Part shown: piece by piece, positions 8,808 through 16,881 of the stretch
Layout: each line of letters starts with the position of its first letter
Numbering within the stretch: the stretch's first letter is position 1
Assembly (NCBI GenBank): GCA_023429995.1
Contig: JAEZCE010000045.1
Location: 107,617 to 171,616, forward strand
Reading direction: 5' to 3'
Source: Bacillota bacterium
GTDB lineage: Bacteria > Bacillota > UBA4882 > UBA8346
Length of the DNA stretch: 64,000 bases
Made by a program: the position numbers and the translations under genes
Notes under the pieces: model-generated
Database searches by the model: none
What the model was told of the DNA's origin: nothing
What the model saw: only the letters and a program-made list of their open reading frames with translations

Positions 8808-9469
8808 TTCTCACAGCGAACAACATAGTAAAGGAATATACCCATGGTGGCAGAGTTCTTCGAGCTGTGGACGAGGTATCGCTGGAAATCGGTGCAGGGG
8901 AATTTGTCTGCATCTCAGGACGTTCGGGAAGCGGGAAAAGCACTTTGCTTAATATTCTGGCTGGGCTTTTGACCCCGACGTCGGGAAAGATTTGTTTTGA
9001 GGGGAGAGACTATCAAATCCTGGGGGATAATGAGCGATCCTTTCTACGTAACACTAAGCTTGGATATATTATGCAGGGTCAAAGTGTGTTACCCAATTTA
9101 ACTGTACTGCAAAATGCGGTGTTGCCCTTCAGTTTTTTTAAGCGGGAAGGAATTCCTTATGAAAAGGTCTATGCGTTGTTTGAGAGGGTGGGGCTTCTCC
9201 ATCTTGTTTCGCAATATCCCGCCAACCTTTCCGGCGGTGAAATACGTCGAATATCTATTGTGCGAGCGTTACTGATTTCTCCCCGACTGTTGATTGCCGA
9301 CGAGCCCACAGGCGATTTGGACCAAGAAACCACCCGGGAAATTATGGAGCTGTTTACTTCCGTTGCAAAAGAGGGAACCGCCGTTTTGATGGTGACTCAT
9401 GACATGAATGCAATACGTTACGGCAAACGGAATCTAACCATGAAGGCGGGAAAGATAGAAGAGATTTGA
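8804..9469 (+). CDS. ABC transporter ATP-binding protein, LolD/MacB-like
   Basis: A 221-aa ATPase starting at ATG 8804 inside the permease stop (ATGA). Walker A GRSGSGKST, signature LSGGEIRR, Walker B LLIADEPTGDLD and switch VTHDM are intact. DEPTGDLD is the hallmark of the LolD/MacB/FtsE group, matching the FtsX-type permease before it. The gene ends the plus-strand run of Region 1; the next genes are on the other strand and converge with it 38 nt downstream. I see no clear intrinsic terminator in the short gap. Confidence 0.9.
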   Translation: MILTANNIVKEYTHGGRVLRAVDEVSLEIGAGEFVCISGRSGSGKSTLLNILAGLLTPTSGKICFEGRDYQILGDNERSFLRNTKLGYIMQGQSVLPNLTVLQNAVLPFSFFKREGIPYEKVYALFERVGLLHLVSQYPANLSGGEIRRISIVRALLISPRLLIADEPTGDLDQETTREIMELFTSVAKEGTAVLMVTHDMNAIRYGKRNLTMKAGKIEEI

Positions 9470-9507
9470 TCCGGTTGTGAAAGAGGGTGAGGTGAAATAA
9501 TCAGGTT

Positions 9508-10170
9508 TTACTTTGTCCCCATATTATCCTTATTCAAATAAAATCCCCGGGCGTTTTTTAACCCATTTAAATTGGTAACGATCACCAGCTGCCCGAGCTG
9601 CCCCTCGTCTATTCGAATCAAACCGTCGAGAACGAATTTTTCCAATATCGGGCCGACTTCTTCCAGTTTCAAACCGGCCATCTGACTGATATCCGCGGCG
9701 TTAACGCCCAGTCTGAAAGTTTCTTGATTTGGATAAAAGTTCCCATCTTCAACGAGCATGGTTAGTAAGTCGGCCGCTCTGCCGAAAGGCGATTTAATGG
9801 CATAATTTTCAATCTGGCAAGTCGTGAAACGGATTCGCCTGCAGAAGACTTGAATCAGTTTAAATAAAAATTCCGGTTTCGAGCTTAAGACTTGCTCCAA
9901 ATCGGTATAGGTCACCATCAGAACTTCGGTTTTTTCCACGGCCATGACTGTTGCCGAACGGGGCTTGGCTTCGATCAGGGCCATCTCGCCGAAGGAACTT
10001 CCCGGGCCCAGGATGCTTAATAATTGTTCCTCGGAATCTTTGTTTCGAATGACTTTCACCCGGCCGGATTTAATGATATACATTTCATGACCCGGTTCCG
10101 ATTCCGAGAAGATCGTATCACCGGCTTCATACGACTGGATGAATTTTTCAAGTAAAGCTTCATCAAACAT
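9508..10170 (-). CDS. Crp/Fnr-family transcription regulator
   Basis: A 220-aa protein with an N-terminal cyclic-nucleotide-binding fold (about residues 10-125; GDTIFSESEPGHEMYIIKSG, GPGSSFGEMALIEAKPRSAT with the phosphate-binding-cassette pattern FGEMALI...RSAT) and a C-terminal winged helix (about 145-210). No Fnr-type N-terminal cysteine cluster is seen, so an oxygen-sensing Fe-S role is unlikely. The intact GEMAL...R segment allows nucleotide binding. It lies between the nitrogenase-like/transport genes and the hydrogenase island and could regulate either; the target is unknown. It is followed upstream by a second cNMP-domain gene on the same strand. Confidence 0.8.
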   Translation of the reverse strand: MFDEALLEKFIQSYEAGDTIFSESEPGHEMYIIKSGRVKVIRNKDSEEQLLSILGPGSSFGEMALIEAKPRSATVMAVEKTEVLMVTYTDLEQVLSSKPEFLFKLIQVFCRRIRFTTCQIENYAIKSPFGRAADLLTMLVEDGNFYPNQETFRLGVNAADISQMAGLKLEEVGPILEKFVLDGLIRIDEGQLGQLVIVTNLNGLKNARGFYLNKDNMGTK

Positions 10171-10233
10171 GATGTTTACCTCTTTTAAATTAATTCACCG
10201 GTACTGCCGATAACGGAAGCGTTTTTTGTTACT

Positions 10234-10617
10234 CTATTTATGAGCTAGTTTATCAAGTTTGATGTTTAGCTCTCGCAGTTGTTTTGAAAGATAATTGACA
10301 ACTTTAAACCCGATTGAGGGGTCATGAATAACCAGTTGTTCCAAGTCCGCCGGCCTGAGGATAAATATTTCGGAGTCTTGGGTAACTTCGGCTGTTTCGG
10401 TATGGAGCCATTGATTAACCGCCGAAACCACCCCTAAAAAATCCCCGGTTCCGCACGTGCCGACAATAAGTTCGTTGGTGTTAAGCTTACGGCGAAGCTG
10501 AACCGATCCGGTTTGAATCATGTAAAGCCTGGTGGCCGTGTCACCTTCAAGATAAATGAAGTTTCCTTTTTTAAAGGTATGCAAATAATTGTTGAGATTA
10601 AAAGTAGCTTCTTCCAT
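10234..10617 (-). CDS. Stand-alone cNMP-binding-domain protein
   Basis: About 127 aa starting at MEEATFN (10617) with a GGAAAGAG site upstream; an alternative start 21 nt earlier lacks a well-spaced site. It has a Crp-type beta-barrel (KGNFIYLEGDTATRLYMIQTG, GDFLGVVSAV) but ends after the dimerisation helix (YLSKQLRELNIKLDKLAHK) with no DNA-binding winged helix. The phosphate-binding Arg/GE pattern is degenerate, so ligand binding is doubtful. It sits 63 nt upstream of, and in the same direction as, the full Crp/Fnr-type gene, and may modulate it or be its truncated paralogue. Confidence 0.6.
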   Translation of the reverse strand: MEEATFNLNNYLHTFKKGNFIYLEGDTATRLYMIQTGSVQLRRKLNTNELIVGTCGTGDFLGVVSAVNQWLHTETAEVTQDSEIFILRPADLEQLVIHDPSIGFKVVNYLSKQLRELNIKLDKLAHK

Positions 10618-10870
10618 CGGCAGACATCTCTTTCCCATAAATTAATTTTCTGTATCCTTGCGGCATCTATTTAGTTGCTTTCCATAGTATTGCAAACATA
10701 CAAAATAATGGTAAAGGCCATAACCTTTTTCCTGGAGTTAACGGAGATCATCTATCCATTAATATATAAAGTCAAGGAAGAAATGTCAACTAAGGTGCGG
10801 AAAAAGTGGCGACCGTCTTAAATTTTTATTACGGGTATTGAAAAAAGTCTTTGATGATGATATATTTTTA

Positions 10871-10977
10871 TTGTGAAAACTGTTACAAACTAAAAAGATG
10901 CAGAGTTTTATTTTTTTGGAACACTTTGTAACAAATTTCACGAATTTTATTTGGAAGATTTGTGAAATAATTCACAA
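10871..10977 (+). promoter_or_regulatory. Three Rex-type operators ahead of hydrogenase module 1
   Basis: The 350-base gap between the divergent cNMP gene and the ferredoxin gene holds three 18-bp palindromes of Rex type: TTGTGAAAACTGTTACAA (10871-10888), the weaker TTGTAACAAATTTCACGA (10926-10943) and the near-perfect TTGTGAAATAATTCACAA (10960-10977). The last ends 13 nt before the ATG and abuts the ribosome site AAAGGAGGGGG. Rex binds such sites when NADH/NAD+ is low, and a Rex gene closes this module. Direct control is inferred from the match. I could not fix a promoter; the rest of the gap is AT-rich with no other clear signal. Confidence 0.75.
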
Positions 10978-10990
10978 AAAGGAGGGGGCC

Positions 10991-11233
10991 ATGCATTCAA
11001 TATCAGTATGCGTCGGAAGCTCTTGCCATTTGAAGGGCGCATATGAGGTCATCAATGAATTTAAACATCTCATTGCTGAAAACTCACTTACCGAACAGAT
11101 TGAATTGAAGGCGTGCTTCTGTCTGGGAGAGTGCCAGGCGGGAGTCAGCATGATGGTTGATGGCCAGATTTATACTTCCATGAATAAAGAGAAAACAGCT
11201 GAATTTTTTCAAGAGCATTTTATAGGAAACTAA
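10991..11233 (+). CDS. Thioredoxin-like [2Fe-2S] ferredoxin (NuoE-like), 80 aa
   Basis: A small protein with the thioredoxin-like [2Fe-2S] ferredoxin pattern: CVGSSCHLKG (C-x4-C) near residue 7 and CFCLGECQAG (C-x3-C) near residue 47, the four cluster ligands. Start ATG 10991 follows AGGAGGGGGCC. Three close relatives occur in the window: 28427, 32635 and the C-terminal tail of HydA1. It precedes the PAS-hydrogenase, so it probably shuttles electrons to or from that protein, in the cytoplasm. Regulation by Rex is likely from the operators just upstream. Confidence 0.85.
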   Translation: MHSISVCVGSSCHLKGAYEVINEFKHLIAENSLTEQIELKACFCLGECQAGVSMMVDGQIYTSMNKEKTAEFFQEHFIGN

Positions 11234-11357
11234 CACGGAGGATGGGGAATTCTTCATCAATCTCAGCCGGATAAAGCGTTCTCAATATATTGAAGTTGAA
11301 ACAAACCCATCGATTCATTCTCGGATTTATGAGTATGGTATGAGAGTGGGGCTGTGA

Positions 11358-13082
11358 ATGGGACTCATTTCAACCGTACTGGCCAGTTGTAGAGACTGCT
11401 ATAAATGCGTCCGCAGTTGTCCGGTGAAAGCGATTCGGGTTATTAACGGTCATGCCGAGGTGGTTGAGGAACGGTGTATTGGGGATGGGCGTTGTGTAAG
11501 AGTTTGTCCCCAGAATGCCAAAAAAGTTGAAAGCAGTATTGAACGGGTGGAAAAGCTTCTCAGTTCCGGGGTTAAAGTCGGGATTAGCCTGGCGCCATCT
11601 TTTCCGGGAGCTTTCCGGATGAATTCGCCGGGACAAATTGTTACTGCTTTAAAAAAAGCGGGTTTTGACTATGTGGGGGAAACCGCCGAAGGCGCAGCTC
11701 TAGTGGGGGAAGAACATCGTCGATTGGTAGCCGAGGCTAAGCCCGGAGAACCGTTCATAACCAGCTGTTGCCCGGCAATTGTGAATTTGCTTGAAATTTA
11801 TTATCATGATATATTACCGTATTTGGCGCCCATTGTTTCGCCCATGGTGGCTCACGGCAAAATTTTAAAAAAGCGCTACGGACAGGATATTAAAGTGGTT
11901 TTTGTGGGGCCTTGTATCGCTAAAAAAGGAGAGCTGCGGGGGAATTCAGAGAACCTACCGATTGACGCAGTTCTGACATTTCAGGAATTAACCATGCTTC
12001 TCGTCCAAAAGAATATTGATATCGATCAGTGTGAAAGCAAGGAATTTGATGGGCCTACGGTTTTTCATTCGCGAACGTTCCCGTTACCGGGCGGACTGGC
12101 TAAATCAGCCGCATTAAGCACTGATTTATTGGCGAAAGAGATTATTACCATTGATGGATTGGATGAAGTCATTGATTTTTTATCCAAATTTCATGAAGTG
12201 AAAAGTTCATTGCGTTTAATTGAGCTCTTGGCTTGCAAGGGAGGCTGTATCACCGGGCCGGAGATGACCAATGTCTCGACGCAATTCGCCAGCCGCTATA
12301 GTGTGATTCAGTTTTCAGAACCTTCCTTGGGGGAAGGCTCTTGTTGCAATAAGGCGGATCCGGAAATAGACCTTTCCAATTATTACGGTTCCAGGAATAT
12401 TTATCGCGCTGGAGTTCCGGAGGAGCAAATCCGGGAAATTTTGGCCCGTACCGGAAAATTAACCCCGGCTGATGAACTCAATTGCGGGGCTTGCGGTTAT
12501 AATTCATGCCGCGATAAGGCATTAGCGGTTGCCGCCGGTATGGCTGAAGTTGATATGTGTATACCGTATATGCGAGCCCGCGCCGAGTCCAAGGCTAATA
12601 TTATCTGCCAAATGACGCCCAATGCGATTATCGTGGTCGACAGCAGCTTGGAGATTGTAGAAATCAATCCGGCTGCCGAAAGTAAATTTAATTGTCGGCG
12701 TACGCAGACTGTGGGTCAACAATTGGTCGCGGTAATGGATCCCCGATATTTTGAAGAGGCTTTGCGTACCAAGAATTTGGTAACTGGTGAAGTAACGTTT
12801 CCAGATTGGAGTATGGTGGCCTGGCAAGCAATTTTTTATGTTGAAAAAAACGATATCTTGATCGGTATTTTTGTGGATATTACCCAAGAGAAGAAACAAC
12901 GGGAACGGCTTTCCCGGATGACTGACGAAACTCTTGAAAAAGCTCAAGAAGTCATCAATAAACAAATGAAAGTGGCGCAAGAAATTGCAGGGCTATTAGG
13001 CGAAACCACCGCTGAGACCAAAGTTCAATTAACCAAATTAATGAATCTCATTAGAAATGAGGAGCGAAAGGGGGATTTGTGA
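11358..13082 (+). CDS. PAS-domain [FeFe]-hydrogenase homologue (copy 1)
   Basis: A 574-aa protein. In order: two 4Fe-4S motifs (CRDCYKCVRSCPVKA and CIGDGRCVRVCPQNA, residues 11-50), an H-cluster domain (about 70-325), a PF04060-like Fe-S motif (LNCGACGYNSCRDKA...MC, about 375-400), and a PAS domain (about 415-510) with a coiled-coil tail. H-cluster motifs deviate from catalytic HydA: TSCCPAI, VGPCIAKK, and ACKGGC (Pro replaced by Lys). This resembles the sensory or group B/C hydrogenases, and the PAS hydrogenase of the hfs cluster of Thermoanaerobacterium, which is needed for H2 formation. Both cysteines of TSCCP remain, so catalysis cannot be excluded. The phosphatase gene follows with a 1-nt overlap, suggesting an H2/redox sensor coupled to dephosphorylation. 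Confidence 0.8.
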   Translation: MGLISTVLASCRDCYKCVRSCPVKAIRVINGHAEVVEERCIGDGRCVRVCPQNAKKVESSIERVEKLLSSGVKVGISLAPSFPGAFRMNSPGQIVTALKKAGFDYVGETAEGAALVGEEHRRLVAEAKPGEPFITSCCPAIVNLLEIYYHDILPYLAPIVSPMVAHGKILKKRYGQDIKVVFVGPCIAKKGELRGNSENLPIDAVLTFQELTMLLVQKNIDIDQCESKEFDGPTVFHSRTFPLPGGLAKSAALSTDLLAKEIITIDGLDEVIDFLSKFHEVKSSLRLIELLACKGGCITGPEMTNVSTQFASRYSVIQFSEPSLGEGSCCNKADPEIDLSNYYGSRNIYRAGVPEEQIREILARTGKLTPADELNCGACGYNSCRDKALAVAAGMAEVDMCIPYMRARAESKANIICQMTPNAIIVVDSSLEIVEINPAAESKFNCRRTQTVGQQLVAVMDPRYFEEALRTKNLVTGEVTFPDWSMVAWQAIFYVEKNDILIGIFVDITQEKKQRERLSRMTDETLEKAQEVINKQMKVAQEIAGLLGETTAETKVQLTKLMNLIRNEERKGDL

Positions 13083-14227
13083 TGTTTATTGATACCGGAT
13101 GGGCAAGTCTCCCTAAATTCGGCGAAGAATTATGCGGTGATAATGTTGAAGTTGTCAAGACAGGCGATTCAGTGGTCGCAGTCCTAGCCGACGGTCTCGG
13201 CAGCGGCGTTAAGGCTAATATTTTATCTAAAATGACAGTTAAAATTATTGCAACGATGCTCGAGAAAGGCGCCAGTTTGGAAGAAGTGGTGGATACCGTT
13301 GGCAATACCTTACCGATTTGCCAAAAAAGGATGCTCGCTTATTCCACTTTTACGATTATTCAGGCAAAGCGGAACGGCGAGATTTATATTGTTGAATTTG
13401 ATAATCCATCCACTTTTTTTATCCATGGAGGGCGGATTGCAGCTGTACCTTTTCGTGAGACGGAGGTCCTTGGTAAAAAGATCAAGGAATCCCGTTTTCA
13501 GGCGGTGCTTGGGGATATTTTGGTGGCGGTATCCGACGGAATTATCCATGCAGGAATTGGCGGGGTGCTCAACTTGGGTTGGCAATGGGAAAATGTGGCT
13601 GATTATTTGCAAAGAATGCCTCAACCTGTAGTAAATGCCAAAAGTATGTCGAAAAGACTGCTTTCGGTCAGTGAGGAATTATATGCCGGTCATCCCGGGG
13701 ATGATGCTACGGTTATGGTTTTGCAGGTCAGGGAACCCAGGACGGTTACCATTGCGGTAGGACCTCCTAAAGAAAAGGCGGATGACAGAATCCTAATTGA
13801 AAAGTTGCAAGCCGAGAACGGCAAGAAAGTTATTTGCGGAGGAACAACCGGCACGATTGTAGCCCGTTTTTTAGAACAAGAAATTTCCGTTGACATCCGT
13901 GAAATGGATCCCGAAGTACCACCCGTAGGGGTCTTACCGGGTATCGATTTAGTGACTGAAGGGATTATTACCTTAAGCAAGACCTTGGAGTATTTAAAAC
14001 AGAGCTATCTTTTAGAGGATGTGCCTGCCAAACGCAATGGGGCGGCGAATTTAACCAGAATATTACTACAAAGCGATGAAATCCGTTTTTTGGTGGGGCG
14101 GGCCATTAATCCGGCTCATCAGAACCCCGATTTGCCGTTAAATTTAAGTCTTAAGCTGCAGGTGGTCACCGAAATCTCCAATATACTCACCAACTTCGGC
14201 AAACAGGTTATTGTTGAATATTTCTAA
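13082..14227 (+). CDS. SpoIIE-type PPM serine phosphatase with extra C-terminal domain (copy 1)
   Basis: About 381 aa. The N-terminal 220 residues form a PPM/SpoIIE phosphatase: metal-binding ADGLGSG (about residue 38), VSDGI and GDDATVMV (about 205). The C-terminal 150 residues are an unassigned domain beginning GPPKEKADDRILIEKL and containing ICGGTTGTIVARFL; the same arrangement is in the second copy at 34584. Start ATG 13082 shares its first base with the upstream stop; GTG 13079 is possible. Coupled translation with the PAS-hydrogenase suggests the two proteins work together. Its substrate phosphoprotein is not identifiable, and no matching kinase or anti-sigma partner is seen nearby. Confidence 0.82.
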   Translation: MFIDTGWASLPKFGEELCGDNVEVVKTGDSVVAVLADGLGSGVKANILSKMTVKIIATMLEKGASLEEVVDTVGNTLPICQKRMLAYSTFTIIQAKRNGEIYIVEFDNPSTFFIHGGRIAAVPFRETEVLGKKIKESRFQAVLGDILVAVSDGIIHAGIGGVLNLGWQWENVADYLQRMPQPVVNAKSMSKRLLSVSEELYAGHPGDDATVMVLQVREPRTVTIAVGPPKEKADDRILIEKLQAENGKKVICGGTTGTIVARFLEQEISVDIREMDPEVPPVGVLPGIDLVTEGIITLSKTLEYLKQSYLLEDVPAKRNGAANLTRILLQSDEIRFLVGRAINPAHQNPDLPLNLSLKLQVVTEISNILTNFGKQVIVEYF

Positions 14228-14299
14228 GGGTGACAATGGATTTTTGGATTATCCCGGATAAATCTTTTGTAACAGTTCTTTTTTAGGCGGATTGGAGTT

Positions 14300-14327
14300 A
14301 ACCTTCAGTGATTGAAGTCGGTTTTTT
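14300..14327 (+). terminator. Possible weak terminator after the phosphatase gene
   Basis: AACC-TTCA-gtga-TTGAA-GT-C-GGTT followed by a T run. The stem is short and interrupted, so termination would be partial, which would allow some read-through from the sensor genes into hydCBA. Confidence 0.4.
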
Positions 14328-14340
14328 ATAAGGTGATTGT

Positions 14341-14388
14341 CTCAACTACAGGGATTCAAACCCTCGGCGTTAGCTGGTGGTGGTTGAG
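14341..14388 (+). repeat. Short copy of CTCAAC...GTTGAG palindromic element
   Basis: A 48-bp element with complementary ends (CTCAAC / GTTGAG, extending to CTCAACTAC / GTGGTTGAG). It shares ATTCAAACCCTCGGC, TTAGC and GGTGGTGGTTGAG with the longer element at 49485-49618. It looks like an internal-deletion derivative of that element. It sits between the sensor genes and hydCBA. Such dispersed palindromes are typically non-autonomous mobile or REP-like sequences; no transposase is in the window. Confidence 0.65.
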
Positions 14389-14475
14389 TTTTTCGATACC
14401 AATCTGCATCGACTAAATTAGAACGATTACAAGTTAATATAAATTGCATTTCTACAAATGGAAGGGGAATGTTAA

Positions 14476-15003
14476 ATGGCAGCAGTTGAAGCAGTAAAAA
14501 AAGAAGGGGATGCAATGGTGCCGCGGCGTAAATTTGATAGAGTCAACGAGATTATTGCCCGGCATGGTAAATTGCAATCGGCGCTAATCCCTATCCTTCA
14601 GGAGGTGCAGGATGAATACCGTTATCTCCCTGAAGAGATATTGACTTATATTGCGACCGTGATGGATTTATCTCCCGCTACCGTATTTGGCGTGGCCACC
14701 TTTTACGCCCAGTTTTCTCTAGAAGCAAAGGGGAAATATGTCGTTAAGATCTGTGATGGGACTGCCTGTCACGTCCGGGGGTCTGAATCAGTTAAAAATG
14801 CACTCCGAAAGCGTTTTGCGCTTGCAAATGAGGAAAAAACCACTTCGGATATGCGCTTCACTCTGGAAACCGTATCATGTTTGGGGGCTTGCGGCTTGGC
14901 GCCGGTTGTGATGATCAATGACCAGATATACGGCCAGATGACTCCGGATGCCATCAATATCATCATCGATAAGATTCTAGAGGAAGAAGGTGTTAAGGCA
15001 TGA
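14476..15003 (+). CDS. hydC: Bifurcating [FeFe] hydrogenase NuoE-like subunit HydC (module 1)
   Basis: A 175-aa NuoE/24-kDa-type subunit carrying one [2Fe-2S] cluster. Ligands are visible in CDGTACHVRGS (C-x4-C, about residue 95) and SCLGACGLAP (C-x3-C, about 136). The N-terminal helix bundle has LIPILQEVQDEYRYLPEE, characteristic of the family. ATG 14476 follows GGAAGGGG. It overlaps hydB by 4 nt (ATGA). In trimeric hydrogenases of the Thermotoga/Moorella type it passes electrons to or from the flavin subunit. It is about 12 residues longer at the N-terminus than its paralogue at 24369. Confidence 0.9.
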   Translation: MAAVEAVKKEGDAMVPRRKFDRVNEIIARHGKLQSALIPILQEVQDEYRYLPEEILTYIATVMDLSPATVFGVATFYAQFSLEAKGKYVVKICDGTACHVRGSESVKNALRKRFALANEEKTTSDMRFTLETVSCLGACGLAPVVMINDQIYGQMTPDAINIIIDKILEEEGVKA

Positions 15004-16877
15004 TAGAATCCAAAAAGCAATTGGAGGCTCTGCGGGAAAAGTGGAGCAAAGGATATGAAAATGAAAAATGCCGGATCTTAATCTGCGCCGGCACGGGTTG
15101 TGTTGCCAATGGCTCGTTGAAAGTTTATGAAGCTCTAAAAAAGAGTGTTGAAACCAAAGGTAATTTCGTGTCTGTGGAGATGATGCTGGAAGACGGATGT
15201 TCGGGGACTACGGTAGTTACCAGCGGTTGTCATGGTTTTTGCGAAAAGGGACCGCTCGTAAGAATTGAACCTTCCGGTGTTCTTTATACCAAAGTGAAGG
15301 AAGAAGATGTGCCTGAGATCATTGAAGCATTGTCTTCCGGTAAATCTGTTGAGCGGTTGCTGTACCATGATCCGGCGAGCGGAGAGGCTTTTGCGGAAGA
15401 AATGAGTATTCCGTTTTATAAGCATCAAAACCGTAATACCCTAGAACATTGTGGCGCTATCGATCCCGAGGAAATCCGGGAGTATATTGCGAAAGACGGT
15501 TATGTTGCTCTTGCTAAGGCACTAACGGAGATGAAGCCGGAAGAAGTATGTCAGGAAATGATTCGCTCCGGTCTGCGTGGCCGAGGTGGCGGAGGGTTCC
15601 CAACCGGTCGAAAATGGGATTTGACGCGTATTGCAACAGGAACTAAAAAATATGTCATTTGTAACGGTGACGAAGGGGATCCGGGCGCATTCATGGATCG
15701 CAGCGTTATGGAGGGTGATCCATTTAAGGTAATTGAAGGAATGGCGATTGCCGCTTTTTCAGTTGGAGCAGACGAAGGATACATTTATGTGCGGGCCGAG
15801 TACCCGCTGGCAGTGCAACGACTGAAACTGGCTGTTGAATCAGCGCGTGAAAACGGGCTTTTAGGCCAGAATATCTTGGGGACGGGCTTTAACTTTGACC
15901 TCCATATTAAAGAAGGAGCAGGCGCATTTGTTTGTGGTGAAGAAACCGCTTTAATGGCATCCATTGAGGGTCAAAGAGGAATGCCTCGCCCGAAGCCACC
16001 GTTTCCGGCTAATGCAGGTCTCTGGGGCAAACCAACCTTGATCAATAACGTGGAGACCTATGCTAATGTGCCGCCGATTATGAGCAAAGGAGCCGATTGG
16101 TTCTCAAGCTTTGGAACCGAAAAAAGTCCGGGAACCAAAACTTTCGCTTTAACCGGTAAGGTTGCTAATACAGGGCTTATCGAAGTACCCTTGGGTATCA
16201 CTTTACGGGAGATTGTATTTACAATCGGTGGCGGTATTCGGTACGGCAAGAAATTTAAAGCAGTCCAGATCGGTGGGCCGTCCGGAGGGTATCTTACCGA
16301 ACAGCATTTAGATATGAAATTGGATTTCGACTCCTTAAGTTCAATTGGGGCCATGGTGGGTTCCGGCGGACTGGTGGTCATGGACGAAGACAACTGTATG
16401 GTGGAAATGGCGCGCTTCTTCATGAACTTTATCCAGAATGAGTCCTGTGGTAAATGTGTTCCCTGCCGTGAGGGCACCAAACGTTTACTGGAGATTTTGG
16501 AACGGGCTGTCAATGCTGAAGGAAAAATGGAAGATATCGATACGCTGGAAGATTTGGCACAGGTGATCAAGGACGCTTCTTTGTGCGGCTTGGGTAAGAC
16601 AGCGCCAAATCCGGTATTGTCGATGCTGAAATATTTCAAAGAAGAGTTTATCGCTCATGTAAGGGACAAGAAATGTCCGACGAAGGAATGCAAAGCTTTC
16701 GCCGGTTATAGTATTGATCCGCAGCTTTGTAAGGGATGTAGTAAGTGCAGCAAGGTATGCCCCGTAAAGGCTATCAGCGGAGAGATAAAGAAACCGTTTG
16801 TAATCGATAGTGAAAAATGCATTAAATGCGGCGCTTGTATGAATACTTGCCCATTTAAAGCTATCAAGGAGGGGTAA
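15000..16877 (+). CDS. hydB: Bifurcating [FeFe] hydrogenase NuoF-like flavin subunit HydB (module 1)
   Basis: A 625-aa protein with, in order, an N-terminal [2Fe-2S] thioredoxin-like domain (CAGTGC...GCHGFCEKGP), the NuoF FMN/NAD(H) domain (LRGRGGGGFPTGRKW, GDEGDPGAFMDR, GAGAFVCGEETAL), an SLBB region, the 4Fe-4S motif SCGKCVPCREG (about residue 482), and two C-terminal 4Fe-4S motifs (CKGCSKCSKVCPVKA and CIKCGACMNTCPFKA). This is the full layout of HydB. Together with HydA and HydC it should couple H2 to NAD+ and ferredoxin by flavin-based bifurcation. It starts at ATG 15000 overlapping hydC and ends 4 nt before hydA. Confidence 0.93.
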   Translation: MIESKKQLEALREKWSKGYENEKCRILICAGTGCVANGSLKVYEALKKSVETKGNFVSVEMMLEDGCSGTTVVTSGCHGFCEKGPLVRIEPSGVLYTKVKEEDVPEIIEALSSGKSVERLLYHDPASGEAFAEEMSIPFYKHQNRNTLEHCGAIDPEEIREYIAKDGYVALAKALTEMKPEEVCQEMIRSGLRGRGGGGFPTGRKWDLTRIATGTKKYVICNGDEGDPGAFMDRSVMEGDPFKVIEGMAIAAFSVGADEGYIYVRAEYPLAVQRLKLAVESARENGLLGQNILGTGFNFDLHIKEGAGAFVCGEETALMASIEGQRGMPRPKPPFPANAGLWGKPTLINNVETYANVPPIMSKGADWFSSFGTEKSPGTKTFALTGKVANTGLIEVPLGITLREIVFTIGGGIRYGKKFKAVQIGGPSGGYLTEQHLDMKLDFDSLSSIGAMVGSGGLVVMDEDNCMVEMARFFMNFIQNESCGKCVPCREGTKRLLEILERAVNAEGKMEDIDTLEDLAQVIKDASLCGLGKTAPNPVLSMLKYFKEEFIAHVRDKKCPTKECKAFAGYSIDPQLCKGCSKCSKVCPVKAISGEIKKPFVIDSEKCIKCGACMNTCPFKAIKEG

Positions 16878-16881
16878 GGAT

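Noticed and set aside
14341..14388. T-box or other riboswitch ahead of hydC
   Set aside because: No T-box or known riboswitch core is visible; the sequence matches the dispersed palindromic element instead.
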